Source: Haliclystus octoradiatus
Lineage: Eukaryota; Cnidaria; Staurozoa; Stauromedusae; Haliclystidae
DNA length: 64,000 nt
Direction: 5' to 3'
NCBI GenBank assembly: GCA_916610825.1
Contig: OU744448.1
Span: forward strand, 21,059,032-21,123,031
Part shown: piece after piece, positions 38,485-49,330 of the stretch
How the letters are laid out: every line of letters begins with the position of its first letter
Position numbering within the stretch: position 1 is the first letter of the stretch
Position numbers and translations under genes: made by a program
The notes under the pieces: model-generated
The model's input: only the letters and a program-made list of their open reading frames with translations
The model's database searches: none
What the model was told of the DNA's origin: nothing

Positions 38485-39484
38485 TATTGATATTCTTTTA
38501 GAGATATAGATTAACAAATCCAATATAAATTGTATGCTTTTATGTAGAATCATCGCTGTACAGTATTTAACACCTGCGATGAAGCAAAAATGTCAATATC
38601 ATTCAAAATATAAGTGAATTTGATCGGACTGTATTGAATGATTTAATATCATTGCTTTTTTATCTTGCTTTTATGTCAAATAAGACAACATATTTTAATT
38701 TGATAAAAATGATCCCCGCCAATTTCATATATATTACGACTTTATCAAGACTATCCGTTATATAGATAGATTACCCATGATAATTGAATGCGAACCATTC
38801 CATTTCTCTTTTATATTCTCTCCCAGACAATAAACTATATACCTCAAACGTGGCTGAATCTTCTATCCCGTATCTCTATACTTTTTGTAGTCCTCACTTT
38901 CCTTTCAATCCATAACTAACATTACAACGTAGTTGTGATTCCTTTTTATAAATTTGTAGTTAATCCTCTTTGTAGGAAAAGCTTATACAAGCAAACTATA
39001 TACAGTCTCATTATTGTGTTTATACTCTTTATCAATTAATTTATTATAACATAATATATAATATGCCAGGTTTAGGATTTTTAAAACGATTTTTAATTAT
39101 GAGGTATACAAAGGCGTAAAAGTGATCGGTTGGGAAGATGACTTCATGACACTTTAACTAATTTGCTATACACCCATTCAGGGTAGACTTTCAGTTGGCT
39201 CTAAAGGTAACATTTCAGAATTCAGACTATTTACATATATATGGTTGATAAAAATAAGAATAACAGATTGATTTATTTATTTATTTACCGGACGGCTTTT
39301 TTTTCTGCTTTCTTTGTCGCAAGAGGGAGAGAGAGAGCGAGAGAACATTTTTGTCGCTACATGATGTTTTTATGTGATATATTATGCATTTTTCAATTCT
39401 ACGTTCGAGACACCAATCCCACTGATACTATAATTGGCTGCTATATAAGATAACAATAAAGACGTAGTTTGACATAAAATGTAT
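38485..39484. other. B3 3' flank; ancestral, less-inserted version
   Basis: Collinear with B1 downstream sequence but without the MITE (empty site at 38928-38935), without the 12604-12800 segment (junction near 39170), and without the long TTA array and the 133-codon ORF. After a short TTTA run (about 39270-39285) it continues into the equivalent of A-block 880-1067. No gene is seen. Confidence 0.7.
38928..38935. other. Empty target site of the B1/B2 MITE
   Basis: A single CGTAGTTG with the same flanks as in B1 and B2, where it is duplicated around the MITE. Confidence 0.95.
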
Positions 39485-39497
39485 AATATCTCAATTA

Positions 39498-39676
39498 GTA
39501 ATATCAAGGTACTTAATTATGTTGTCTTTGCTGTTTCAATAGTGCTCGATGCCATAAATGCAGAGCTGTTTAATAATTAATAAACGAATTCACAGATTAA
39601 ATTGCCTGATGATCGCCTTGGCGTGAAACTAATAGTAGCAAATATGAATGTCTGATTTTTTCGTTTATTAATTATT
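39498..39676 (+). mobile_element. 179-bp insertion with 13-bp target duplication and inverted-repeat core
   Basis: The insert is flanked by AATATCTCAATTA at 39485-39497 and 39677-39689. Inside, arms TTAATAATTAATAAACGAA (about 39570-39588) and its inverse (about 39660-39678) enclose a hammerhead-like motif. It has no coding capacity. The same target point carries a LINE in the A blocks. Confidence 0.75.
39602..39641 (+). ncRNA. Candidate type I hammerhead ribozyme
   Basis: The + strand reads stem I UUGC (39602-39605), core CUGAUGA (39606-39612), stem II CGC/GCG closing a CUUG tetraloop (39614-39623), GAAA (39625-39628), stem III ACU/AGU with loop AAU (39628-39636), A17 at 39637 and GCAA (39638-39641) pairing with stem I. 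Every invariant core position is met. The weak points are a U-U opposition at the base of stem II and short stems. Self-cleavage is predicted after A39637. Confidence 0.55.
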
Positions 39677-39689
39677 AATATCTCAATTA

Positions 39690-39966
39690 AATATATGCTT
39701 TATTGTACTGTAAAGGATATCTATTATTTTATTGAATAGACATTATTTATTGATTGAAATGTACTTCTCAGATTTATAAAGTGTTCTATATGAGCATACG
39801 TGTCTCTTTTGTTCCAACTTCAATATAATTAATTTATTCAAGCAATTAAAGGAAATCGCTTCTAATTAACACCATAGGGGCATGACCACTTGAATCCAAC
39901 AAATGTTCAGTACATCCGCATATTTAATTTTATATGATCTTAGAATTCATCACCTTTATGACTTTA
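39690..39966. other. AT-rich spacer
   Basis: Only the first 30 bases resemble the A block (ATATATGCTTTATTGTAC); similarity to the repeated segment then ends. No gene is visible. Confidence 0.5.
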
Positions 39967-40694
39967 AAGGCTTGGGTAGACGATACGATTTTGTAGTACA
40001 ACATCGTACACTTTGTTGTATTTAACGTGTTGCATCGTTTGCAAACCCTATTTATACATTGTTGTACGCAATTTAATGACCAATAAATTGCTGCACAACA
40101 CGAAAAAGTCCATCACTTGAAGTCATAAACATTTTCGTTGTTGTACTTAAATTAAGTCGTGGAATTTTTACGAGGTTGATGCCTCTGAAGCATTTATTTG
40201 AAACGAAGCGCAGGCGCAGTATCCTTCGTTACCGCGTTTTCGAAAAATATTTATTGTATCACAGACAGCAAATCACTTTCAACGAAAATATCATGCCACA
40301 TAGAAAATAAAAAAACAGTATATACAATTTGAAAACATGACGATTGTACCAAACAAAAGATTGGATGGTACTGGCATATAAATAATTGTGAAATTAAATT
40401 AATATGATGCTTTCAAAGGTATTAACACGATAGAAAATAGCAACTCATTGATCAAGGACAACTTTTGATAATTCATTGTTATAAATAAATCATTATAGAG
40501 ACTGCTTTTCCTCGATCGATTGGTTATCATTCTACGCATTTTGTATGTTAGTTATAGTTGGTATTTGATCGCGTATTTGATGCAACAACTTGAAGCTTCA
40601 TTTAGCCACCTCATAAAATGGTCAAAATCACAAAAGATTTCAAAATCTATTGTTCAATGTTGTACAACAAAATCGTATCGTTTGCCCAGGCCTT
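39967..40694. mobile_element. Non-autonomous TIR element (about 730 bp)
   Basis: Left end AAGGCTTGGGTAGACGATACG and right end (inverted) AAGGCCTGGGCAAACGATACG form an imperfect terminal inverted repeat of about 35 bp that continues through GATTTTGT and GTACAAC. There is no open frame of note inside. I could not recognise a target duplication, so the exact ends are approximate. Confidence 0.7.
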
Positions 40695-40930
40695 GATTGA
40701 AGGTGTGACTGTCATTGAAGCATGGTTCTATGTCTGGGAAAAAGTGAAGACTTTATAATATTCTGATAATTTTGCTATGGATTTGATGGCTGATTTGTGT
40801 ATTTACATGGCAAAAGCATCCGGGAGTGCAGCCATAGAATGCAGCCATAGAATGTATATTGATTATTTTTCATTGTGATGATATCTTGGCATGGCATGCA
40901 GTATTAAAATCGTTGCAAAAAGTATCAGAG

Positions 40931-41878
40931 ATGTCTAACAATTCATCGTTTGTAGAACAGCTGCTTTCTGTCACTGAATATAATTGCAAAACTACTCGTC
41001 AGTTTCTTGGTTTACAAATAAGTGGATTATATCCAGGCTATTTGTTTGGTTTTATTGCGATATCTATGATAATACCAACGCTATTATTGAATATTCTAGT
41101 CATATTCTCCATTGTAAAAATACGTAATTCACTTCATGCATCGGCGAATTCAATTTTGATTATCTTGGCATGTAGCGATGCTGGCACTGGAATATTATTG
41201 TTGCCAGTATTTTGCTATTTGCATTTTAGTAATTATACTATTTGTGGCGTTGTTCTCTTATTATCAATTGTGGCCTTTACATTGTTAACAATAACTGTCA
41301 TTGGTATGATTCTAGTTACAGTTGACCGCTATTTAGCTATATTTCATCCCTTTAAATATATCGATTTTACAACTACAAGATCTATGAAGATCATGATTAC
41401 TTCATCATCTGGATTTTCACTTTCTTTGGGTATTGCGTCAATATTCACAAAAGAGTTTGAATTATTCACTAATACTTATGCATTTTTAATTGCATGTATG
41501 ATATGCTGGAGCATATTTGTGCATATAAAATCATTTCGATTATCAAGAAAAATTTGTAACAAGGATCTAAATGCAAGGAGAACTAAAGAAAAGGAACTAA
41601 GAGATAAAGTGATGACATATACAATAATATTAATATTGATTATTATGTTAATTTGCTATCTACCTTATGTTATTGTCTGTGTACTATTTAACACTACAAA
41701 GCAAGGACACGGGAATCCAATCATACAACACGCTGCTAACATTAGCTTATTACTGGTCATGTCAAATTCACTTTTGAATCCAATCATTTATTGTTGGCGA
41801 ATCAGAAGAATTAGAAGAACCGTTTTGAGGATTATTCGGCAATGGAAGGAATTTATATGGGACTTAAGATGCCTCTAG
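40931..41878 (+). CDS. Class A GPCR paralogue
   Basis: This 315-residue intronless receptor is clearly related to but diverged from the B-block receptors. I place the start at MSNNSSF (40931) because it lines up with the Asn-rich N-termini of the paralogues; the frame is open upstream to 40859. N54, D83, C105, DRY 132-134, CYLP 242-245 and NPIIY 283-287 are present. The short second extracellular loop (TKEFELFTN) lacks Cys. The C-terminal tail is short and ends soon after the basic helix 8. The upstream 200 bp include the end of unrelated repeat sequence, so the promoter is unclear. Confidence 0.9.
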   Translation: MSNNSSFVEQLLSVTEYNCKTTRQFLGLQISGLYPGYLFGFIAISMIIPTLLLNILVIFSIVKIRNSLHASANSILIILACSDAGTGILLLPVFCYLHFSNYTICGVVLLLSIVAFTLLTITVIGMILVTVDRYLAIFHPFKYIDFTTTRSMKIMITSSSGFSLSLGIASIFTKEFELFTNTYAFLIACMICWSIFVHIKSFRLSRKICNKDLNARRTKEKELRDKVMTYTIILILIIMLICYLPYVIVCVLFNTTKQGHGNPIIQHAANISLLLVMSNSLLNPIIYCWRIRRIRRTVLRIIRQWKEFIWDLRCL

Positions 41879-42367
41879 CAATATAGGTCTCTCCATGTTT
41901 ATGATTTGACTTTTGAAGGATTTAAATTAAGAAGAAATAGTTGCCTGACAAGTGAGAATGTTTCTGGCCATTACCCCAACATTTTTGTTAGTCCAGCGTT
42001 AACTAGTTGAACGTAATGTAATATCGCCAATTAATTACATTGATCATTGTCATAATTGTTTATAGTAGATAACAATGCCCCTTACGCTTATATTTTTATG
42101 GACTCGAAAATAAATTTATTAATGTATTCGATAATAAACAGCACGTTAAAACTGAATATTTATTTAAATGAAATAAGCACATAGTGCATTGATTTAAAAT
42201 CAACTTGTAAGAGGAATAATTAGCTTGCTTCAACCCGTGAGTCCACATCATCATTGACATTAGTTTTACTTGTTGGGGGAGGGGGCTATCAAAATCGTGA
42301 GCAAATACGATATGCATGCTTAAATTTACAGATCAATAATTTTTTTCAGATGAAGAGTCACTTAATT
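41879..42367. other. Intergenic spacer between receptor and integrase-core gene
   Basis: No gene is recognised. The short - strand frame at 42096-42317 has no domain. The 3' UTRs of the two convergent genes presumably meet here. Confidence 0.5.
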
Positions 42368-45300
42368 TTATTGTGTTACAATATCATATATCATATCTAT
42401 GTCGAAGTTGTCTTTTAGAAACAGATAAGCGCTAGCTGCATCAGCAGGATCCACAGTGTCAATAGAAGAGAGATTTCGTTCACATTCTATTCGAAAACCC
42501 TCATCCAAAAAGTTGTTGTCATTGTCAAGTACGCCTGATAAACCAGCTACCTCGTTGAGATCTTCTTCCGTAACAAGAACACCACAATTTTCTCCGCCAT
42601 ATTTGTGCGGACGGGCGTAGATATAATCCGGAACTCCTGATGGTAGATCTTTGTTTTTCTGTCTACCAACACGATGACTGTTCCAAACAGACAGTCTGAA
42701 AATTTCCAATTCTTTCTGCAGGATAGGGATGTAAACAAAAGCAAGCAAATTCCTACAAAATGAGAAATCTCCAAGACAACATATTTGTAATATACATAGA
42801 CACTATTCTTTATGCACCAGTGATTTCACAAAACGGCCCCGGCTCATGGTCTGGGACCCCCTGGAAAATGTCTGGCACTATATAACGCGTCATACCAATC
42901 CACATTAAAAAAAATGTCAGCATCTTCATTGCATGGGTACTCGGATTCTGGTTCTGATATTGACACTACTAGACCCACTTCTAGAAAGTGCACGGTGAAA
43001 GTCCAGAAATTTAAATTTTTTTTAATTTAAAACTATTTTACAATGGCACCAATAATGTCAGCCAGAAAATCGTTCTGGAGTGACATGATATTCACTTTTT
43101 TGAATCATTACTATACTATTCAGAACGTACACATGAAGAAATTTGTTTTTTTCTTTTTTTTAATATAATATATCAATATATTTCAAAACAAATTTTTATG
43201 AAAACATACAAAGAAGAGGTTAATTTCTTATTTTATTGATATTCACTTGATATGGTGTTGATGTGGGTCCATCATTAGTTGATGGATCCTACCACATCCA
43301 TTATATTGGCATCTTGTAGGGTGTTTGTGAATGGTGTTTACTTGATTGCTTTTGAACCCCGAATGCACAAAATTGCAGATCGAACAAGGGTGAAGGACAA
43401 TTTGTTTCTGAGCCAATTATTGCTTCTTTGATACAATAGTAAACGAAAATGGGATTGGAATCTATAGAAATATCTGACATACCTATCTATTTGGCCACTG
43501 GAGTCATAATCACCATCATCTAAGAGTTTAGACAACTGATGTTTGAAGAGTCTCTCTATTATCTCTAAGAGCTCCCTCCACCATCTTTCAATGTTATTTT
43601 GAGTAGATGGTCCGTGCATGACTGTATCCACCGCATCATTCCAATCAACAGTATTTGCATGGAGATAACAATGTATGATTGCCAATTTACCTGTTTTCAT
43701 TTCCCTGTCTATTCTGAGCTTTGCTGAAAGTACTGCAGAAGAAGAATACATAAATTTAAATTTCAAATGTATTATTAACTACTCTGGATAGATTTTCGTA
43801 CGCCTAGTAACAGGTTGAGGATGGTGAGAAAGGGAATATGGGTTAGTTGGGTAATCTGCACTTATATAATAAGTTCTACGTCTAAAACTAGAATCGCTAG
43901 AACTGAGACGAGTCAAAGCAGACCTGATTATATGCTATATTATAAAATATCACAGACCTACGGTAGACTTGAAGGTAAATACCTTATCTTTACATTATGA
44001 TAATTCTAAATATACGCTGCGTACGCGGACATATATTTAAACTCAAATCAAGCAATTCACCACGCTTTGAGTCCAGCAAGCATCGATTTTCCTTTCGTAC
44101 CATCCAATGGTGGAATTCATTAGAAGAACATATTGTAGAGTCAAAAGTATTAACGGCATTTAATCATCATTTAAACAGAGCATGCATTTCATCTTTTTGC
44201 AAATTGTATTAACAAGCCGCTCATAATTAATATAAGTAATAAAGATAAAAATAATGATCATGTAAAATTTAAATATATACTCAATATATGTTTTGTGTCG
44301 GTCCGTTACTCTGAGTTTCGCGTAGAGACGCTCTTCAGACGGTTTATTCATAATCCGTTTTATAAACTTTAAATTTTTTATTATTTTCATTTTGCCAAAT
44401 GTTCTTTCGTTCTTAGCAACTGTGAAAGGGGCTGTGAAGAGAAGCTTGTATGCTTCGTAGATGGTAGAAAACAGACGCTTAAGACTAAACGCTATCTCAC
44501 AACACTCTTTGATGTTGAGTTGAGGATTGGATCTAGATTTAAAACATGGATTCTAAATATTTCCATTTCAGCGTTGAAATAATCAATATCAAATGAACGG
44601 CTTATCGGGAATAGATTGAGAATTTGTTGTTCATTTAATCACTCAATTCATTATTACACAGCGGAGGCTCTAGCAAAGTTACCAGGGGCTTTATCTTCTC
44701 CAAGCATTTAACAACATTTTCGGAATACTCGCGTATTAACGAGTAAAATCGTTTGATAAAATTTGAAAAATGAGTAAAAATATCTGTTTTTTCCCGACAA
44801 AGTATACTGTTTCGTGGTCAAAAGTGCCCGGATTTTTTCGGGGAAAATGGATTGGGGGGTGTGACATCCCCCATACCCCCGGAAGTTAAGTGCCGTGTTT
44901 AGATTAGACTATCATATGTCTATTCTACTGACTAGTGTATAAACATAAAAGTACCCTTAACCATGCTTTGACAATATGAAATACTATATTCTTAATCGAC
45001 AATAATCAGCCAGGAAATCCTTCTGTAAATTTTACCATGTATCTACTTCTTACGAATGACGATTGAAAACAATATATATCTATATATCTACAATATCTTT
45101 AGTTTCTTGTTCCTTCGATGTTTTCGGAATTTTCTGTGCGATCTTTGTAAGTAAATGTTCAATAGAATAATAGATACAGCCGAACAGGTCTGCATTGATT
45201 TGTTGCTTGCTGAAACAGCAAGAATTAATAATCGGGCAACAGAGAACAAAAGTCTCATTAATTTTATTGCTTAAAGGGTTCCACCAATCAGTATGTTATT

Positions 45301-46081
45301 ATGCTGTATATTTTTATCAGTAAAAGCTATACATATATGTATTGTTTTATTGTTTTAATCAGGCTTTCTTACCTCAATGCTCAAATAGATAGTCAAAATA
45401 GAATCTACCAATGATTTTGGGGTCATTGTTGCTAGTCCAAATCTTCAGAAATTGATTTTGTCCGCTGTATGTGTCCTGTGCACCGTATATGTATAAGGAG
45501 AAGGTGGAATTTTGATAACCGAACAATTTATCGTGCCCATCCAGAGACCATATGTAATCTGCTCCCTATTAAAACAATGTCTAGTTAATATTATGCAAGA
45601 ACAACGGGATAGAAATTATCCTACATGATAATGGTCAAAATCTACTTACTACAGGGGATAAAAATACACGACTTCGTTGGGGTCTATTTGATTGTCCCAC
45701 ACCTCTTCGTCCTTTCAGTCCATCAACATATAACTTGGTCATGACGTCGTATACTACGCTCCTTGGAACCTGTAGACCATGTATCTCCCTGATTCTCTTA
45801 TGCAGTTTCCGATTGCCAAGCAGCTTTCCAGGACCTTCCAGTTCTTTTTTAACTGCATTTTTGACATCATCAATGTCAGTATTGTAGTTTATAGAAAAAA
45901 TGTCAAAGAAGCTCATTCCACGAGTAAGAGTTCTTTTACTCCAAGCATATAGCGGATATTCTATTTTCAGCAGACGTAATATTTCTGTGCAACGCAAATT
46001 CTGCTTCACATATTTCTGTATTATTTCGGGACTAATTAATGTATAAGAGTATTCCGCGTATACCTTTTTATTTATTTTCAA
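42368..46081 (-). pseudogene. Four-exon integrase-core (DDE) gene with one in-frame stop
   Basis: Exons: 46081-45650, 45565-45373, 43732-43483, 42752-42368. All junctions have GT..AG and the phases agree. Exon 1 encodes a helix-turn-helix-like N-terminus and the ELEGPGKLLGNRKLHKRIRE...VPRSVVYDVM block. Exon 2 has WSLDGHDKLFGYQ (first catalytic Asp) and WTSNNDP. Exon 3 has LRIDR (second Asp), AIIHCYL, then HGPSTQNNIERWWRELLE (Glu). Exon 4 has VWNSHRV...LPSGVPDYIYARPHKYG. This is the integrase-core-domain family, with a helix-turn-helix front end, found widely in fish and invertebrates; its role is unknown. A TGA at 45374-45376, the last full codon of exon 2, interrupts the roughly 418-residue frame. 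The segment after LRIDR (REMKTG) is also atypical of the family, suggesting decay. Confidence 0.8.
43997..44212 (+). pseudogene. LINE ORF2 C-terminal remnant inside the integrase-gene intron
   Basis: A short + strand frame contains RGHIFKLKSSNSPRF...HRFSFRTIQWWNSLEEHIVESKVLTAF. This is the pattern (RGH..KL...R..FF..R....WN.LP) that ends Jockey/CR1/L2-type ORF2 proteins. Upstream RT is missing or scrambled. It lies in intron 2 of the - strand gene, in antisense orientation. Confidence 0.6.
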
Positions 46082-46951
46082 AAGATGATATGCATCAAAT
46101 TTTAATGCGCTACTTTACCTAGGTTTGAAACCATAAGGTATCATGCAGCGAAATTGACTGTAGATCTAGAGGTAATGTAAGCTACTAATAAGGGGCAGAG
46201 TAATTTACGAATGCATAAAGGGACTGGGGATTACCTAGATAATATATTTAATCATTGAGTGACTGTATATAAATATAGACTTCTTATTGTGAGCATTAAT
46301 TATTACATTCCATTCTCTCATATACCAGACACCAAAACAGACATCACAGACACAACGGTATACTCATGTTTTTGTTTGTATGCAAGTAATTAAAGATAAT
46401 TATACAATTTCGAATGAATAAAGCAATAGTGGAAAATGCAAGGCAAATAAGATAAGTTATATAGGTATGCATTTTTGCATCAGAGTCATCAGCGCTGGTT
46501 ATAGTAATAATATAATCTTGGTTAATCTTATTTAATAATCACTTGAAAAAAACTTGTGCGGTTATAGACCTATACCTGCACGGTTTTAGCCAAACAACTA
46601 GAACACATGTTTTGAAAATGGCGACTAGCTGCGACAGATTGAATATTTTTTCATAAAATCGACTTAAATGTATACTCTGTAATTGAAAATTCAATTGAGA
46701 AATTAAAAAAAGTAACAACTTGGGATTTTCTACATTCAAATGTAACTTTTACTATATATTTCTAATATTGCCAACATATTGAATTCTTCGCGTTATATTT
46801 TTAAATGATATTCGTAACAATTTCATTCAAATTGCATTTAATGAAAAATCAATGACCCATTAAATTAGCCAAAACAAATCATTGTTGTAGTGAAATTGAT
46901 GAGAGATAATTGATGTTCCAGACAAAGGTTATGTTACATAATTATTAAAAT
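46082..46951. other. Upstream region of the integrase-core gene
   Basis: No coding region is recognised; a 66-codon - strand frame at 46539-46739 has no domain. The promoter of the - strand gene should lie within the first few hundred bases above 46081. Confidence 0.45.
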
Positions 46952-47130
46952 GATTACATCACTCTTTGTTCGTGGGCCATCGAAATTTAGACCCACTCGT
47001 TCTCTAACAACAAACTTGAAATCCATATCGTAAACTCGGTGGCCTCGTTTACGATATGGATTTCTCGTTTGTTGTTAGTGAACTCGTGGATCTAAATTCC
47101 GATAACCCACTCACAAGAGTGATGTAATCC
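46952..47130. repeat. Foldback palindrome of 179 bp
   Basis: The arms are imperfectly complementary over about 85 nt: GATTACATCACTCTT at the left end against AAGAGTGATGTAATC at the right. Inside, TCTAACAACAAAC and AAATCCATATCGTAAAC face their complements. The loop is near 47038-47047. Its sequence is unrelated to the 8449 foldback, but its size and architecture are the same. It abuts the truncated alpha-kinase fragment. Confidence 0.88.
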
Positions 47131-47280
47131 CTTATTACGCTGGTTACACATAATTTTTTATTCACTAATATACTTAACAGATAGTCTAAGCATGAGTTTA
47201 CAATAAGTTATCCGTCTGTCCATACTCTACGACTGGTCGTTCCAGCTCCAGGTTATGTGCAAAATATCACGATAATGCAT

Positions 47281-48010
47281 TCATTTGCACTGCTTCCTTG
47301 TGTAATCACTGACAGATTTTTGAATACATTTCTTGTATAATGCTTCCTTTCTATACTTTTTGATGATGCGTTTGCCAATCGTAATACCATAAAGGGCCTT
47401 TGCCTTGTGCGCATGACGGAATGTGCCACTGGAAAAAAGTTTCTTTTCCACAAGGAATTTTGCATTTGTTGGTTTATCCCATTGCATCTTGCCGATATTA
47501 AGTTCCTCCAACTGTACATCCAACATTTCCACGTCTGCTTCAATAACTTTCCCCACGTCTTAGCATTTGGCTTAAAGGAGCTGAAGCCTCAATCAAACCA
47601 TGAACAAACAGCAGCTGGTCAACGGCTGTGAGTAATTAGCAAAGATTGCAACGTCCTTGGCCAGTGAACTTTTTTGCTTTGGAAATGGAGGATTAATCTT
47701 TCCACAAAACGCACGTGAATTATTTCCCAATCTTGAACTTGGTCGGCATGTGCGTAATACGGTCCTCGCTCTCCAGCTAGAACAACACAATCCAGTTTGG
47801 AATTAAAATGGACCTTACAAGCGGCTTTGATATTTGACAGCGTCGGCTCATTTTCGAAAGGCACCAAAGTAAAAGGGCCAATTCTTGTGTATTTTTGGGA
47901 TTTTCCCTCTACGGTAGATGACCTTCTTTGAGCGGAGATGTTAACATCTAGTATAACTTGCGTCGTTTGTACTATATAGCCTGTGTGCAGACAAAACATT
48001 CCCTTTAACT
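47281..48010 (-). pseudogene. Decayed alpha-type protein kinase gene fragment
   Basis: From an acceptor-like site at about 48010 the - strand frame gives RIGPFTLVPFENEPTLSNIK and CVVLAGERGPYYAHADQ, the N-terminal module that precedes alpha-kinase domains in many invertebrate and fish proteins. After HVRF the frame shifts (KINPPFPKQKSSLAKDV, about 47705-47660), a stop occurs near 47598, and a third frame (47556-47281) reads EADVEMLDVQLEELNIGKMQW and LVEKKLFSSGTFRHAHKA, the glycine-containing start of an alpha-kinase catalytic domain, ending after KQCK. The rest of the kinase is missing; the palindrome at 46952-47130 lies just beyond. Either intron boundaries that I cannot resolve or frameshifts explain the changes of frame; I favour a pseudogene. 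Confidence 0.6.
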
Positions 48011-48340
48011 GTGAAGGAAGAAGGAAACCGATTATTGTGAAGATGCGACAAATAATCATAAGAAATTTGGTAATATATAATATACTCACTATTGTTCCTA
48101 ACTTTGCGTCAAACAATAAATAGATCATTTGCGATATTATTCCATTGAGTAAGATATATAAGCCAGTATACATACTTTTGTTTGCAAACTTCTAATTTAT
48201 TAGTGCATTTGTGTCTCATCAATTGGAAATGAATTGCTAATTCTTATCTATCACGTATGATTACTTGTACAGTATATATATGGCAATTAACCAAAACATC
48301 GTAATAATTAGTTACAGAGACGTTTCACAACTATACCGAG

Positions 48341-49330
48341 ATGTTTCACAACTCTACCGAATTGTCAGTTCTTGATTTCAATTGCAAAGGAACAAGGGAA
48401 TTATTTAACATAGAAGAAAACAGATCAACTTCAAATTACATCTTTGGAATAATAGGACTAATCATGATAATTCCAACGATCTTATCAAATATTCTTGTCA
48501 TTATAGCCATTTTGAAACTTCGCTCACTTGAAACGGCTGCAAACTCTGTGTTGATTACTTTAGCCTGCAGTGATGCATGTACCGGAGTGATTATCTTACC
48601 AACATTTGCGTATTTACATTTGACGCAATATAGTAGCTGTATCGTGGTACTCTTTATAACAGTAATTGCGTTCACATTATTCGCATCAACTGCGACTGGC
48701 ATGATTCTAGTAGCACTTGACCGATATATTGCTATATTTTATCCATTCAAATACATCAAATTAACTACTACGATTAAGCCATTAATGTTAATAGTATTTG
48801 TATTGTTTGGATTTTCACTAATACTTGGATCAACATCAATACTTACCAAAGATTTTGAGTTATTCTTTAGAGTATATTTAATCTTGATAGTATTCATGAT
48901 CAGCTTTAGCGTTTTTGTTCATATAAAATCATATTGTCTATCGAAAAAAATCCGCGAAAGAGATATATCATCTACTGAAGATAAAGTGAAGGAAAGAAAG
49001 GATAGGAAAATTAGTTATATGATATTATTAATATTGATTGTTATGCTAGTTTGTTATTTTCCTTATGTTACATTTGCTGGATTGTTTACAAGTGGGAAGC
49101 AAGGAGAGCGCAGTAATATGCTACAACAGTTTGCCATGATTGGTTTGATATTACTGTTTTCAAATTCACTTATTAATCCATTTATCTATTGCTGGAAAAT
49201 GAGAAGAATTCGAAGAATGATCTTAAAATTATTAAATATAAGAAGCTCGTTAACAAAACGTGTTCAAAGTGAAACTTCAAGTACTTTCCAAAGTAGGAAT
49301 CGAGAACGTTCTTCTGATGCCACAATGTAA
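48341..49330 (+). CDS. Class A GPCR paralogue
   Basis: This 329-residue intronless receptor has N50 and D78, C100 at the TM3 entry, DRY 127-129, CYFP 238-241 in TM6 and NPFIY 279-283, then a tail containing RVQSETSS that is shared with the two following paralogues. The second extracellular loop (TKDFELFFR) is short and cysteine-free. The start codon lies within a small tandem repeat of TTTCACAACTMTACCGA (48325-48360). It is transcribed away from the alpha-kinase fragment, whose remnant ends about 330 bp upstream on the other strand. Confidence 0.92.
   Translation: MFHNSTELSVLDFNCKGTRELFNIEENRSTSNYIFGIIGLIMIIPTILSNILVIIAILKLRSLETAANSVLITLACSDACTGVIILPTFAYLHLTQYSSCIVVLFITVIAFTLFASTATGMILVALDRYIAIFYPFKYIKLTTTIKPLMLIVFVLFGFSLILGSTSILTKDFELFFRVYLILIVFMISFSVFVHIKSYCLSKKIRERDISSTEDKVKERKDRKISYMILLILIVMLVCYFPYVTFAGLFTSGKQGERSNMLQQFAMIGLILLFSNSLINPFIYCWKMRRIRRMILKLLNIRSSLTKRVQSETSSTFQSRNRERSSDATM

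Noticed and set aside
40859-40930. N-terminal extension of the receptor at 40931 (24 extra residues)
   Set aside because: The extension has no counterpart in the paralogues, which all begin with a short Asn-rich segment; the internal Met aligns with their starts.
42914-43015. Possible first exon on the + strand (Met-Ser-Ala-Ser-Ser..., acidic and Ser-rich)
   Set aside because: A plausible short frame, but it lies in intron 3 of the - strand gene, and neither a clear donor site nor a continuing exon could be found.
46952-47130. CRISPR-like or terminator hairpin reading of the foldback palindromes
   Set aside because: The genome is animal, there is only one palindrome per locus without spacer-repeat periodicity, and the arms of about 85 nt fit a foldback repeat better.
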